From Streptomyces cellulosae (GTDB taxonomy: Bacteria; Actinomycetota; Actinomycetes; Streptomycetales; Streptomycetaceae): a DNA stretch of 64,000 nt. The notes below the pieces were generated by a model, which saw nothing but the letters and a program-made list of their open reading frames with translations, was not told where the DNA came from and did no database searches. The position numbers and the translations under genes are program-made. Positions within the stretch are counted from its first letter, which is position 1; every line of letters begins with the position of its first letter. Positions 16,967 to 27,400 of this stretch are shown one piece after another. The stretch is taken from contig NZ_JOEV01000013.1 of assembly GCF_000721105.1 (NCBI RefSeq), positions 1 through 64,000 on the forward strand. Direction: 5' to 3'.

Positions 16967-18331
16967 ATGTCCCCCGAACTCATCTCGATCCTCGTCCTGG
17001 TCGTGGTGTTCGTCATCGCCACCACCCGTTCCGTCAACATGGGCGCGCTCGCCTTCGCCGCCGCCTTCGTGGTCGGGGAGCTCGTCGCCGACCTCGACGC
17101 GGACGGCATCTTCGCCGGCTTCCCCGGCGACCTGTTCGTCGTGCTCGTCGGCGTCACCTATCTCTTCGCCATCGCCCGCGCCAACGGCACCACCGACTGG
17201 CTGGTGCACGCGTCCATCCGGCTCGTCCGGGGGCGTGTCGCCCTCATCCCCTGGGTGATGTTCGCGATCACCGCCGCGCTCACGGCGATCGGCGCGGTCA
17301 GCCCGGCCGCGGTCGCCATCGTCGCGCCGATCGCGCTGAGCTTCGCCGCCCGCTACCGGATCAGTCCGCTGCTGATGGGCGCGATGGTGGTGCACGGCGC
17401 CCAGGGCGGCGGTTTCTCGCCGATCAGCATCTACGGCACGATCGTCAACGGCATCGTCGAGCGCGAGAAGCTGCCGGGCAACGAGATCACGCTCTTCCTC
17501 GCCTCGCTCATCGCCAACCTGGTCATCGCGGGCGTGGTCTTCGTCCTGTTCGGCGGGCTGAAGCTGTGGGCACGGGGGGCGGTCACGCCGGAGGACGGCA
17601 GCAGTAGCGGCAGTGGCAGTGGTGTCCGTGCGACCGCCGACACCGGCGACAGTGACGGCGGTGGCGGCGGCACCGGCCCCGCCGCCACCGCCACCCTCGT
17701 CGAAGCCCGCCCCGGCACCCCGGACACCACTCGCCTCACCCCCGCCCGGACCGCCACCCTCACCGCCCTGGTCGCCCTCGTCGTGGCCGTTCTCGCCTTC
17801 GACCTCGACGCCGGTCTGACCGCGATCACCCTCGCCGTCCTGCTGAGCACCGCCTGGCCTCAGGACAGCCGCAAGGCGGTCGGCCAGATCGCCTGGTCGA
17901 CGGTGCTGCTGATCTGCGGTGTCCTGACGTACGTCGCCGTCCTGGACGAGATGGGCACCATCACCTGGGCCGGCAAGGGCGTCAGCGACATCGGCATCCC
18001 CCTGCTGGCCGCCGTACTGCTCTGCTACATCGGCGCGCTGGTGTCCGCGTTCGCCTCCTCCGTCGGCATCATGGGCGCGCTGATCCCGCTCGCCGTGCCG
18101 TTTCTCGCCCAGGGCGAGATCGGGGCGGTCGGCATGGTGGCGGCGCTCGCGGTGTCGGCGACGGTCGTGGACGTCAGCCCGTTCTCGACGAACGGCGCAC
18201 TCGTGCTGGCCGCCGCCCCGGACGTCGACCGCGAGCGTTTCTTCCGGCAGTTGATGGTGTACGGAGGGATCGTGGTGGCGGTGGTACCCGCGGTGGCGTG
18301 GCTGGTGATGGTCGTGCCGGGCTGGGGGTAG
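16967..18331 (+). CDS. MatC/SLC13-type dicarboxylate (malonate) carrier
   Basis: A 454-residue membrane protein with about eleven helices. The N-terminal half resembles the MatC_N dicarboxylate-carrier domain (TTRSVNMGALAFAAAFVVG, YLFAIARANGTTDWLVHAS, GAVSPAAVAIVAPIALSFA, GAQGGGFSPISIYG), and the C-terminal half repeats the fold (SVGIMGALIPLAVPFLAQGE, DVSPFSTNGALVLAAA). A Ser/Gly-rich cytoplasmic loop (about residues 205-250) separates the halves. It most likely imports malonate, given the adjacent malonyl-CoA synthetase. No other transporter is present in the cluster. It ends 56 bases before matB. Confidence 0.85.
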   Translation: MSPELISILVLVVVFVIATTRSVNMGALAFAAAFVVGELVADLDADGIFAGFPGDLFVVLVGVTYLFAIARANGTTDWLVHASIRLVRGRVALIPWVMFAITAALTAIGAVSPAAVAIVAPIALSFAARYRISPLLMGAMVVHGAQGGGFSPISIYGTIVNGIVEREKLPGNEITLFLASLIANLVIAGVVFVLFGGLKLWARGAVTPEDGSSSGSGSGVRATADTGDSDGGGGGTGPAATATLVEARPGTPDTTRLTPARTATLTALVALVVAVLAFDLDAGLTAITLAVLLSTAWPQDSRKAVGQIAWSTVLLICGVLTYVAVLDEMGTITWAGKGVSDIGIPLLAAVLLCYIGALVSAFASSVGIMGALIPLAVPFLAQGEIGAVGMVAALAVSATVVDVSPFSTNGALVLAAAPDVDRERFFRQLMVYGGIVVAVVPAVAWLVMVVPGWG

Positions 18332-18387
18332 GCCGACCGACGGCAGCCACCGGCCAGCACCCGCAGAACAGTTAAGGAGTACGACGC

Positions 18388-19836
18388 GTGTCCTCTCTCT
18401 TCCCGGCCCTGACCGACGGCCGGACCGACCGACCCGCCCTGCGGTTCGGCGACCGTTGCCTGACCTACGCGGAGCTCGCCGCCGCGGCCGACGCCCTGGC
18501 CCACCGGCTCGCCGGTCAGGCCCGGGTGGCCGTCTGGGCGACCCCCGCGCTGGAGACGGCGGTCGCCGTCGTGGCCGCGCTGCGGGCCGGTGTCGCCGCC
18601 GTGCCGCTCAACCCGAAGTCCGGGGAGAAGGAGCTCGGGCACATCCTGGCCGACAGCGCGCCCGCCCTGCTGCTGGCCGCACCGGGCGACGAACTGCCGT
18701 CCGCCGTGCGGGACCTGCCGCGCGTCGACGTCGACGTGCGGGCCACCGGGTCCGCCCCCGAGGCCCCTGAGGCGTCCGACGACGATCCCGCCCTCGTCGT
18801 CTACACCTCCGGCACCACCGGCCCGCCCAAGGGTGCCGTCATCCCCCGCCGGGCCGTCGCCACCACCCTGGACGCCCTCGCCGACGCCTGGCAGTGGACC
18901 GGCGACGACGTCCTCGTGCACGGCCTGCCCCTGTTCCACGTGCACGGCCTGGTGCTCGGGATCCTCGGCCCGCTGCGGCGCGGCGGCTCGGTCCGGCACC
19001 TGGGCCGGTTCAGCACCGAGGGCGTGACACGCGAGCTGGACGCCGGCGCGACCATGCTGTTCGGCGTCCCGACGATGTACCACCGCATCGCGGAGACACT
19101 CCCCGGCGATCCCGCGCTGGCCAAGGCGCTGAGCCGGGCGCGGCTGCTCGTCTCCGGCTCCGCCGCGCTGCCGGTGCACGACCACGAGCGGATCACGAGC
19201 GCGACGGGGCAGCGCGTCATCGAGCGGTACGGCATGACGGAGACGCTCATGAACACCAGCGTCCGCGCGGACGGCGAGCCGCGCCCCGGCACGGTCGGTG
19301 TCCCGCTGCCGGGCGTGGAGCTGCGGCTCGTGGAGGAGGACGGCACCCCGATCACGGCGTACGACGGTGAGACGGTGGGCGAGATCCAGGTGCGCGGCCC
19401 GAACCTGTTCACCGGCTACCTCAACCGCCCCGACGCCACGGCCACCGCCTTCACCGCCGACGGCTGGTTCCGCACCGGGGACATGGCGGTGCGCGACCTG
19501 GACGGTTACGTCCGCATCGTCGGCCGCAAGGCCACCGACCTGATCAAGAGCGGGGGTTACAAGATCGGGGCGGGCGAGATCGAGAACGCGCTGCTGGAGC
19601 ACCCGGGCGTACGGGAGGCCGCGGTCACCGGTGAGCCGGACCCCGACCTGGGCGAACGGATCGTGGCGTGGATCGTGCCGGCGGACCCCGCGTCACCGCC
19701 CACGGTCAAGGAGTTGGCCGACCACGTCGCGAGCCGCCTCGCCCCGCACAAGCGCCCCCGGGTCGTCCACCACCTGGCGGCCCTCCCCCGCAACGACATG
19801 GGAAAGATCATGAAGCGGGCGCTGACCCGTGACTGA
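18388..19836 (+). CDS. matB: Malonyl-CoA synthetase (MatB)
   Basis: A 482-residue adenylate-forming acyl-CoA synthetase. The start GTG at 18388 follows AAGGAG. Motifs in order: phosphate loop YTSGTTGPPKGA (about 137-148), FHVHGLVLGILGPL, RYGMTETLMNT (A5), GWFRTGDMAV (A7) and GRKATDLIKSGGYKIGAGEIE (A8 hinge), with the catalytic lysine near the end in NDMGKIMKRAL. As far as I recall, the whole sequence closely follows S. coelicolor MatB, which activates malonate and methylmalonate with ATP and CoA to give (methyl)malonyl-CoA, a polyketide and fatty-acid extender. Confidence 0.93.
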   Translation: MSSLFPALTDGRTDRPALRFGDRCLTYAELAAAADALAHRLAGQARVAVWATPALETAVAVVAALRAGVAAVPLNPKSGEKELGHILADSAPALLLAAPGDELPSAVRDLPRVDVDVRATGSAPEAPEASDDDPALVVYTSGTTGPPKGAVIPRRAVATTLDALADAWQWTGDDVLVHGLPLFHVHGLVLGILGPLRRGGSVRHLGRFSTEGVTRELDAGATMLFGVPTMYHRIAETLPGDPALAKALSRARLLVSGSAALPVHDHERITSATGQRVIERYGMTETLMNTSVRADGEPRPGTVGVPLPGVELRLVEEDGTPITAYDGETVGEIQVRGPNLFTGYLNRPDATATAFTADGWFRTGDMAVRDLDGYVRIVGRKATDLIKSGGYKIGAGEIENALLEHPGVREAAVTGEPDPDLGERIVAWIVPADPASPPTVKELADHVASRLAPHKRPRVVHHLAALPRNDMGKIMKRALTRD

Positions 19837-21184
19837 CCGCCCGACCGCCCGTGAGACCGTCGCCGCTGTCGCCGACGACTCCACCTTCACGGAACTCCCC
19901 TACCCGGCAAGGGAATCCGGCCCCGACGGCCCGCTCTCCTGGCAGGGCTACGACGCCGCCCGCGCCCGCGCCGCCGAACGCACCGGCGAGCGGGAGTCCG
20001 TGGTCTGCGGCACCGCGCGGGTCGAGGGCACCCCGGCCGTCCTCCTCTCCTTCGAGTTCGGCTTCCTCGGCGGTTCGCTCGGCGAGCGCACCGGGGACCG
20101 CCTGGAGGCGGCGTACACGTACGCCCGTGAACACCGCCTCCCGGTGGTCCCGTTGATCGCCACCGGCGGCAGCCGCATGCAGGAGGGCATGCTCGCACTG
20201 ACCCAACTCCAGCGGGTGGCCCGGCAGTCCGCGCTCACCAGGGAGGCGGGGCTGCCGCAGCTCGCGGTCCTGCGGGACCCGACGACGGGCGGCGGCTGGG
20301 CCACCCTGGGCGCGGGCGCCGACGTGGTCCTCGCCCTGCCCGGGGCGCAGGTCGGCTTCGCGGGCTCCCGGGTCCGGCCGCCGGACGCGGACCCGGCGGC
20401 GTACACGGCCGAGGCGCAGGTGGCGGCGGGCGCGGCCGACGCGGTCGTGGAACCGCGGGACCTGCGGCGGACCCTGGGCCGCTGGCTGCGCCTGCTGACG
20501 AGCACCTCGACCGAGCCCGCGCCGCCCCCGCCCTCCCTCGGCACGACGGACCTCCCGGCCACCGGCTGGGACGCGGTCCGCCGCGCCCGCGACCCCCGAC
20601 GCCCGCGCGCCGCACGCTACTTGGACACGTACTTCACCCACCGCCTCCCGATCAGCGGCGACCGCTGCGGCGGCACCGACCCCGACGGCATGCTGTGCGG
20701 CTTCGGCGAGCACGAGGGCCGTACGGTCGCCTACGCCGCACAGACCGGCACGGCGACCCGCCCCGCCGGCTACCGCACCGCCGCCCGTCTGATCCGCCTC
20801 GCGGACCGCCTCGGCATCCCGGTCCTGACCCTGGTGGACACCCCCGGCGCCGCCAACGACGCCGAGGCCGAACGGCAGGGCGCGGGCGCGGCGATCGCGG
20901 ACGTCTTCGGCGCGGTGGCCGCCGCCCGCACCCCGGTCACCACCCTGCTGATCGGCGAGGGCGGCTCCGGCGGCGCCCTCGCCCTCGCCGCCCCCGGCAA
21001 CACCTGGGCCACCCCCGACAGCTACTTCTCGGTCATAGCCCCGGAACTGGCGGCGGCCATCCTCAAGCGCCCGCGGGAGGAGGTGGCGGCGACGGCGGAC
21101 CAACTCCGCATCCGACCACAGGACTTGGCGGAACTGGGCCTGATCCGGCATGCCCCGCGCGACAACCACGAATACCGTGCGTAA
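19829..21184 (+). CDS. Acyl-CoA carboxylase carboxyltransferase-like protein
   Basis: A 451-residue protein of the crotonase-fold carboxyltransferase family (ACC beta/alpha type), with two halves: FEFGFLGGSLGERTGDRLEAA and GGSRMQEGMLALTQ in the N-terminal part; VDTPGAANDAEAERQGAGAAI and LLIGEGGSGGALALAAPGNTW in the C-terminal part, the oxyanion and acyl-CoA pockets. No biotin carboxylase or biotin carrier gene is next to it. It starts at a GTG overlapping the matB stop by eight bases, so it is coupled to malonyl-CoA formation; a malonyl-CoA decarboxylation or transcarboxylation role is possible but unproven. Confidence 0.85.
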   Translation: MTDRPTARETVAAVADDSTFTELPYPARESGPDGPLSWQGYDAARARAAERTGERESVVCGTARVEGTPAVLLSFEFGFLGGSLGERTGDRLEAAYTYAREHRLPVVPLIATGGSRMQEGMLALTQLQRVARQSALTREAGLPQLAVLRDPTTGGGWATLGAGADVVLALPGAQVGFAGSRVRPPDADPAAYTAEAQVAAGAADAVVEPRDLRRTLGRWLRLLTSTSTEPAPPPPSLGTTDLPATGWDAVRRARDPRRPRAARYLDTYFTHRLPISGDRCGGTDPDGMLCGFGEHEGRTVAYAAQTGTATRPAGYRTAARLIRLADRLGIPVLTLVDTPGAANDAEAERQGAGAAIADVFGAVAAARTPVTTLLIGEGGSGGALALAAPGNTWATPDSYFSVIAPELAAAILKRPREEVAATADQLRIRPQDLAELGLIRHAPRDNHEYRA

Positions 21185-21247
21185 CAATGGGGATGCTCAG
21201 TGCTGCGAGAGCGGTGAAGGAAGACGCGACGTGACAACGGGGGCGCC

Positions 21248-21658
21248 GTGGAACGCTTGATGGAGTTCAGGACCGACGAGGGTGCCGTGGTGTCGGTCGA
21301 GGCCGTCGAGGAGCGGTCGGGCTCCAGACTGGTCTCCCGGAACGGTACGGTCCAGGCGGCCCGCACCTTCGAAGGCGCCCTGGAAGGGGTACGCGCGGCC
21401 GCGTCCTCGGCGCTCCGCGTCTTCCGGGACGGCTCGCTGCGGCCGGACGCGGTCGAGATCGAGTTCGGGGTGAAGCTGTCCGCCGAGACCGGCGCGATCA
21501 TCGCGAAGGGGACGGCGGAAGGCCACTTGGTGGTGAAGCTGAGCTGGTCACCCGGAGCGGCGGCCGCTGAGGCGCCGGCGGCGACCACGGAGGCCGACAC
21601 CGCTTTACCGGCGGGCCGGCCGTCCCCGTCCGTCCCGGAGCCCAGCCCGTCCTCATGA
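21248..21658 (+). CDS. Trypco1-like (trypsin-co-occurring domain) protein
   Basis: A 136-residue soluble protein resembling the CU044_2847/trypsin-co-occurring domain 1 family. It starts with a beta-strand element (MEFRTDEGAVVSVEAVEE), has a helix with EGALEGVRAAASSALRVFRD, and the family strand RPDAVEIEFGVKLSAETGAIIAKGTAEGHLVVKLSW, then a Pro/Ala-rich tail. The GTG at 21248 follows GGGGG; the ATG at 21260 is the alternative. It overlaps the protease start by ATGA and is the first gene of the conflict-system cassette. In known cases this domain sits next to trypsin-like proteases and may regulate or deliver them. Confidence 0.75.
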   Translation: MERLMEFRTDEGAVVSVEAVEERSGSRLVSRNGTVQAARTFEGALEGVRAAASSALRVFRDGSLRPDAVEIEFGVKLSAETGAIIAKGTAEGHLVVKLSWSPGAAAAEAPAATTEADTALPAGRPSPSVPEPSPSS

Positions 21659-23373
21659 ACAGCGCCGAATGGCACGCCCGGATCGAGTGCGGGGGCGAGG
21701 TCGCCGGGGCAGGCTTCCTCGTTTCTCCGAGCAAGGTGCTGACCTGCGCACATGTCGTGCGGCGGGCGGGCGCGGGGCTGACCGTGACGTTCACCGAGCG
21801 CCCCGGCTCCCCCGCCGTCCCGGCCCGGGTGGTCGCCCACGGCGGCTGGGCGGGCGGCGACACCGACCCGGGAGACCTGGCGGTCCTGGAGCTGGACCGG
21901 GAGATGCCGATCGCCCCGGCCGCGCTGGCCCCCGTCGACACGGCCCATGGCGTGACGGCTCCCCGCAAGCTCGTCGTGTACGGCTTCCCCGTCGGCTTCG
22001 ACGAGGGCACGCTCGCCGAGTACCGCATCACCGCACCCCAGTTGATCAACCGGGAGTGGATCCAGCTGGAGGCCTGGCAGCCGGGCGGACAGCCGCTCGC
22101 CCCCGGGTTCAGCGGGTCGGCGGTCACCCTCGTCGACACCGGCGAGGTCGTCGGCATGGTCACGGCGGAGGGCGCCCCGGGCGTGCGCAACGGCCGGATG
22201 ATGCCGACCGAGGTCATGGTCCGGTACTGGCCCGACCTGGAGGGCATGGTCCCCACCTCGGACCACGCGAGCGCCGACCGGGCGCGGCTGCGCGAACTGG
22301 TGGAGCGGGCGGTCCGCGCCGGCCTGGACTGCGATCCCGTACGGCTGTACACGGCGGCCGCCGACCGTTTCGACCCGCTGCCGCCCGAGGAGGGCTTCGA
22401 CTCGCTCCGGTCGGCGGCGCTGTTCGTGCTGTGCGAACTCGACGGCCCCGGCGCCGCCGGAACGGTCACCCGTTTCGCCGACCAGCTGCAGGCCCGGCTG
22501 GACGCCCTGTTCAGGAATCCCGCGCCCGCCGGGCCGCAGGCCCCCGACTGGTCGCCCATCCTGGTGGAGATGGCCCACAGCGGCGCCGGTGACGACCAGA
22601 TCCGCGTGGAGGTGTCCGCGTACAGCGCGGGGCGCCGCCATCCGGTCGACTCGGACACGGTTCCGCACGCCCGGCTGCGGGCCCATGTCCAGGACCGGAT
22701 CGAGGAGGCGTTCCGCTATCTGACGCCCGGCGCGGACGAGTTGATCGCGTTCGCACTGCCCCGGGACTGGCTCGACTGGCCGGTCGACCGCTGGGAGAGC
22801 GCCCCGGACGACGCCACTCCGCTCGGCTGTCTCTACCCGCTCGTCGTCACCGACCACGCCCGCCGCAAGACCAGCACCCGGCACGTCCTGACCCGCGTCT
22901 GGAAGCACCTCGACTCCTCCCCGGGCGTACGGGTGCACCGCGTCGAGTGCGCCGGTACCGAGGAACCCGGGCGGCTCCGGATGCTGCTGCGCAAGCTCGA
23001 CGCCTGCCTCGCCGGCTTCGGCGCGGCCCCGGCCGCGGCCCGCACCCGCCCGCACTTCCACACCTCGCTGACCGCTCCGGCCCCGGTGATCGTGTGGTCG
23101 CGCAGCGGCTGCGGCGCAGGCCAGGGCGACCAGAAGACGGACTGCGGGGGTACGGCCGCCGGCTGCACCGGCAAGTCGTTCCTGGACGAGCTCGACGCCC
23201 GCCTCGCCCACGTACCGCCCGCCGAACTCCCCCGGCACGTCCTGGCCCTGCGCGAGGAGGCCGACGCGGAGGACGGCCACTGGGCCCGCGACATCCAGCT
23301 GCTGTGGGACGACCCGCGCTGCTTCACCGACCCGCACGACACCACCGCCCACGTCCGTTCCCCGGTGGCGTGA
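21655..23373 (+). CDS. Trypsin-like serine protease with a VMAP-C-like C-terminal region
   Basis: A 572-residue protein without a signal peptide, so the protease acts inside the cell. Residues 5-200 are a trypsin-fold domain with His33 (LTCAHVV), Asp74 (GDLAVLEL) and Ser153 (PGFSGSAV); the motif is GFSGS rather than GDSGG. A middle part (about 210-300) is helical with DSLRSAALFVLCELDGPG. The C-terminal part (about 300-560) carries features of the VMAP-C domain: QIRVEVSAYSAG, YLTPGADELIAFALPRDWLDWPVDRWE, LYPLVVTDHARR, APVIVWSRSGCG and the closing WDDPRCF. In VMAP systems the VMAP protein couples a MoxR-vWA switch to an effector; here the effector would be the protease. Confidence 0.85.
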   Translation: MNSAEWHARIECGGEVAGAGFLVSPSKVLTCAHVVRRAGAGLTVTFTERPGSPAVPARVVAHGGWAGGDTDPGDLAVLELDREMPIAPAALAPVDTAHGVTAPRKLVVYGFPVGFDEGTLAEYRITAPQLINREWIQLEAWQPGGQPLAPGFSGSAVTLVDTGEVVGMVTAEGAPGVRNGRMMPTEVMVRYWPDLEGMVPTSDHASADRARLRELVERAVRAGLDCDPVRLYTAAADRFDPLPPEEGFDSLRSAALFVLCELDGPGAAGTVTRFADQLQARLDALFRNPAPAGPQAPDWSPILVEMAHSGAGDDQIRVEVSAYSAGRRHPVDSDTVPHARLRAHVQDRIEEAFRYLTPGADELIAFALPRDWLDWPVDRWESAPDDATPLGCLYPLVVTDHARRKTSTRHVLTRVWKHLDSSPGVRVHRVECAGTEEPGRLRMLLRKLDACLAGFGAAPAAARTRPHFHTSLTAPAPVIVWSRSGCGAGQGDQKTDCGGTAAGCTGKSFLDELDARLAHVPPAELPRHVLALREEADAEDGHWARDIQLLWDDPRCFTDPHDTTAHVRSPVA

Positions 23374-23449
23374 GCCGCCCCGGCACCGAGCCCCCCCCCG
23401 ATCCCCGCACACCACCCCCACCAGCAAGAAGGAGCCCGGAGACCATCCC

Positions 23450-24472
23450 ATGGCGCACTGGTCCGTCTACACCGGCAGGAACGAGCCGCACGACGGCATC
23501 GACGAGCTGCCCGCACCGCCCCCGTGGCGGGCCTTCGACGGCGGTCCCGCGCTGCCGGCGCCCGCCGACGCCGACGACGAGGCCGCCGTCTCCCCGGACC
23601 GCGCACACCGCGCGAGGACGTACGTCGCCACGCCTGAGAGCGTCCAGCTCGTCAACGCGGCCCTGTGCCTGCGCCGCCCGCTGCTGGTCACCGGCCCGCC
23701 CGGCACCGGCAAGTCGTCCCTGGCGTACGCCGTCGCGCGCGAGCTGCGACTCGGCCCGGTCCTGCGCTGGAACATCACCAGCCGCAGCACCCTCGCCGAC
23801 GGCCTCTACCAGTACGACCCGCTGTCCCGCCTGTACGCCGCCCGGCCCGGACCGGGAAACGACCACCCCGGATCGGGCGGCGTGGCCGACCACCTCCGTC
23901 TCGGCCCGCTCGGCACGGCGCTGCTCCCCTACGACCGTCCGCGCGCCCTCCTCGTCGACGAGATCGACAAGAGCGACCTCGACCTGCCCAACGACCTCCT
24001 GAACGTCCTCGAGGAGGGGCAGTACGAGATCCCCGAACTGGTCCGCGCGGCCCGCCACTCGGCCGGCGAGGGCGGCGCCGAGGTCCTCGCCGACGGCACG
24101 GACACCCCCGTCACCCTCACCCGCGGCCGGGTCCGCTGCCGCGCCTTCCCGTTCGTCGTCCTGACCAGCAACGGCGAACGTGAGTTCCCGCCCGCCTTTC
24201 TGCGCCGTTGCGTCCGCCTCAAGCTGCGCCGCCCGGACCGGGACCGGCTCACCGACATCGTCCGCGCCCACCTCGGCACCCCCGACGGTGAGGCCGAGGC
24301 CCTGATCACCCGCTTCCTGGAGCGCGCGGGCGGCGGCGAACTCGCCACCGACCAACTGCTCAACGCCCTCTACCTCACCGGGGTCGCCGGCCTCGACGCC
24401 GACTCCCGCGACGAGCTGGCCGAGCAGCTGATGCCGTACCTGAGCGCGACGGCGGACGGCGATGGCTTCTGA
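23450..24472 (+). CDS. MoxR-type AAA+ ATPase
   Basis: A 340-residue AAA+ protein of the MoxR group. Walker A GPPGTGKSS at 82-90 (Lys88), Walker B LLVDEIDKSDLDLPNDLLNVLEEGQYEIPEL from 167, sensor 1 in VLTSNGEREFPPAFLRRC with an arginine finger pair, and a C-terminal lid (residues 260-340). The ATG at 23450 follows AAGGAG. MoxR ATPases work with vWA proteins as NTP-driven remodelling switches. Here it lies between the VMAP-C protease and the giant protein, which it overlaps by 11 bases, so the three are made as one unit. Confidence 0.93.
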   Translation: MAHWSVYTGRNEPHDGIDELPAPPPWRAFDGGPALPAPADADDEAAVSPDRAHRARTYVATPESVQLVNAALCLRRPLLVTGPPGTGKSSLAYAVARELRLGPVLRWNITSRSTLADGLYQYDPLSRLYAARPGPGNDHPGSGGVADHLRLGPLGTALLPYDRPRALLVDEIDKSDLDLPNDLLNVLEEGQYEIPELVRAARHSAGEGGAEVLADGTDTPVTLTRGRVRCRAFPFVVLTSNGEREFPPAFLRRCVRLKLRRPDRDRLTDIVRAHLGTPDGEAEALITRFLERAGGGELATDQLLNALYLTGVAGLDADSRDELAEQLMPYLSATADGDGF

Positions 24473-27400
24473 GACGGAGGACGCTCTCACGACGGACGCC
24501 TTCACGGCGACCGCTGACGCCTCCCCCGTCGCCCGGCTGTCCGCGGTCCTGGCCGCCGCGACCGGATCCGACGGACCGACGCCCCGCGAACTGGCCGAAC
24601 TGCTCTGGCTGGCAGAGCAGTTGGAGCGTACGGAGGCAGGGCCGAAGGCTGCGGGCGAACAGTCCGGGACCACACCCCCGGCGCCGGACGCCGCCGCCGT
24701 CCCGCCGCCGCCCCGGCCGGAGTCCGCACCACCCCGGCGGCCCCCGGACCAGTCCCACGCCGCGGGGCACGACGGCCGTGTCCCCCTGCTCCTGCCCACT
24801 CCGGCGCCACGGCCCCCCGGCACCGTCGGCGGCGGCGCACGCCTCCTCGCGCCCGCGCCGCCGATGCTGCACCACCCCCTGGCGCTGCAACGCGCCCTGC
24901 GACCCCTGAAGCGGAAGGTGCCGTCGCCGCGCGCCCGCGTCCTGGACGAGCGGGCCACGGCCGACCGGATCGCCCGGCTGGGCGCACACCCCGAGGTGTG
25001 GGTCCCGGTGCTGCGTCCCGCCCCCGACCGCTGGCTGCGGCTGAACCTCGTGCACGACACCGGCCCCACCATGCCGGTGTGGCGCCCCCTGATCCGCGAA
25101 CTGCACACCGTTCTCGCCCAGTCGGGCATCTTCCGCACCGTCAGCCTGCACCCGGCCGGCCCCGACGGCCGGGCCCGCCAGGTCCCGGCCCTCGACGACG
25201 GCCGTACGGTCACCCTGGTCGTCAGCGACTGCATGGGCCCGCAGTGGCGTCCGGGCGAGGCGGGCGCCCGCTGGTACGGCACACTGCGCCACTGGGCGGC
25301 CCGGATGCCGCTGGCGGTGGTCCAGCCGCTCCCCGAACACCTGTGGCCGACCACCGCCTTGCCCGCCGAGCCGGGACTGCTCACCCCTCCGGCCGCTGCG
25401 GCCCCCTCCGCCACGCTCACCTTCACTCCGTACGACCCGGAGACCGCGCCCGCGCCCCCGGCCGCCGTCCCCCTCCCGGTCCTGGAGCCGGACGCGCCCT
25501 GGCTCGCCCACTGGGCCACGCTGCTGGCCGATCCGGGCGGCGGCCGGATCCCGGGGGCGGCGGCCTGGCTGCCGGACCTCCCCGCACACCCCGCCGAACC
25601 GGCTCCCGACGTGAGCGAGCTGGGACCGGAAGATCTGGTGCTGCGTTTCCGGGCGACGGCGTCCCCGGAGGCGTTCCGGCTCGCCGGCCACCTCGCGCTG
25701 GCCGTGCCCTCCGTCCCGGTGATGCGCCTCGTCCAGCGCACGGTGGACCGCGACCCGCGCCCGCAGCACCTGGCCGAGGTGATCCTCAGCGGGATGCTCC
25801 AGGCTGTCCCGGGACCTGCGGGGACCTACGAATACCGGCCCGGAGTACGGGAGTTGCTTCTGCGCTCCCTGCCCCGCACGGCCCGGGGCCGGACCCGGGA
25901 GTTCCTGGCCCGGGTGGGTGGCCTGATCGACGAACGGGCGGGCCTCGCCGCAGGGGAGTTCCGGGCGGAGGTCGGCGGCACGTCCGGCACGGGTCCCGTG
26001 TTCGCGACGGTGAGCGAGGAGACGGTACGGCGGCTGGGCGGGAACGGGGCGCAGCAGCTGGACCGAGGGGAGGGCGAACGGCCGGGCGGGGTCGGGCCGC
26101 AGCGGCTGGTCGCAGGCCGCTACCGGCTCGCCGAGCGGCGGGGCCCGGGGCAGCGGATGTGGGACGCCGTGGACACGCGGACCGGGGACCACGTGATCGT
26201 GCACCTCTTCCGGGAGCAGGCGGAGCGGCATCGTGAGCGGTTCCTGCGGGAGGCGGGCGCGCTGGCCGAGGTCGACAGTCCGTACGTGGTGCGGGTGCGG
26301 GACTTCGGTGTGGAAGGCAGGAAGCCTTATCTGGTCGCGGAGTTCGTGGACGGGGTGACCCTGCGGGAGATGGCGGAGGGGGAGCGGCCGCGGCTGCCCT
26401 TCGAGATCTTCGCCCGGGTGGCCCATCAGGGCGTGGCGGGACTGGAGGCCCTGCACGCACGCGGACTGGTGCGCGGGCAGCGGGACGAGCTGGGTCTGCT
26501 GCTGCGTCCGGACGGCACCGTGCTGATCAGCCGGTTCGCCCTCGGCGAGGAGTCCCTGGGCAAGGATGCGCAGTGGGACTACCGCGCATTCGACGGGATG
26601 CTCCAGCAGTTGGCCCGCCGGGTACCGGAGCCACCACCCGAGTACCGGCGCATGGTGGACCGGATCGCAGGCGGCGGCCTGCCCGAACCCGCCCGTTTCG
26701 CGGCCGAGGAGTTCGCGCACGTCGAACCCCTTGCGGCACGCCGGTTCACCCTGCTCGGCGAGGTGCGCGTCAGCCGCCGAGGCTCCCCCCTGCCGCTGCC
26801 CTCGCGCGACGGCCAGGCCCTGCTGTGCATGCTGCTCCTGAGGCACGGCCGGCGCCTGACCTACACCGAGCTGGCCGAGGGCCTGTGGGACGACCCGCCC
26901 GAGCCGGCCGAGGCGGAGCACGTCATCGACGCCCTGGCCGACGAGGTACGCCGGCTCGTCGACCCCGGAACCCTCGTCGCCCTCTTCGACGGGTACGCGC
27001 TGCACGCGGCGGACCAACCCATCGACGTGGACCTGTGCGAGAAGCTCAGCCACCGCGAAGCCGACCAGCCCCCCGAACACCGGCGCGACCGGCTCCAGCG
27101 GGCCGTGGACCTCTTCCACGGCGACCCCCTCGACGGCGTCCCCGGCCCCGCCGCCCGGGCGGCCCGCACTCGCCTGCGCGCCCTTCGCGAGGAACTCGCC
27201 CTCGAACTGGCCGAGTTGAACCGCGGCGAGGCCGCCCGGCACGCCGCGCCGCGCCCCGCGATCCTCTTCGAGACCGACGACCTGAGCGGCCGCCCCGAGG
27301 CCCGTATCTCCCTCGAGTACGCGGTGCACGAGTTCCTGTCCCGGGGCACCCGCGCCACCCACCAGCACGAGGTGCGGGTCCGCGACAACGGCTACCTCGT

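Noticed and set aside
19829..21184. Assigning a full acyl-CoA carboxylase complex at the matB locus
   Set aside because: Only the carboxyltransferase is present; no biotin carboxylase, biotin carrier or epsilon gene is adjacent.
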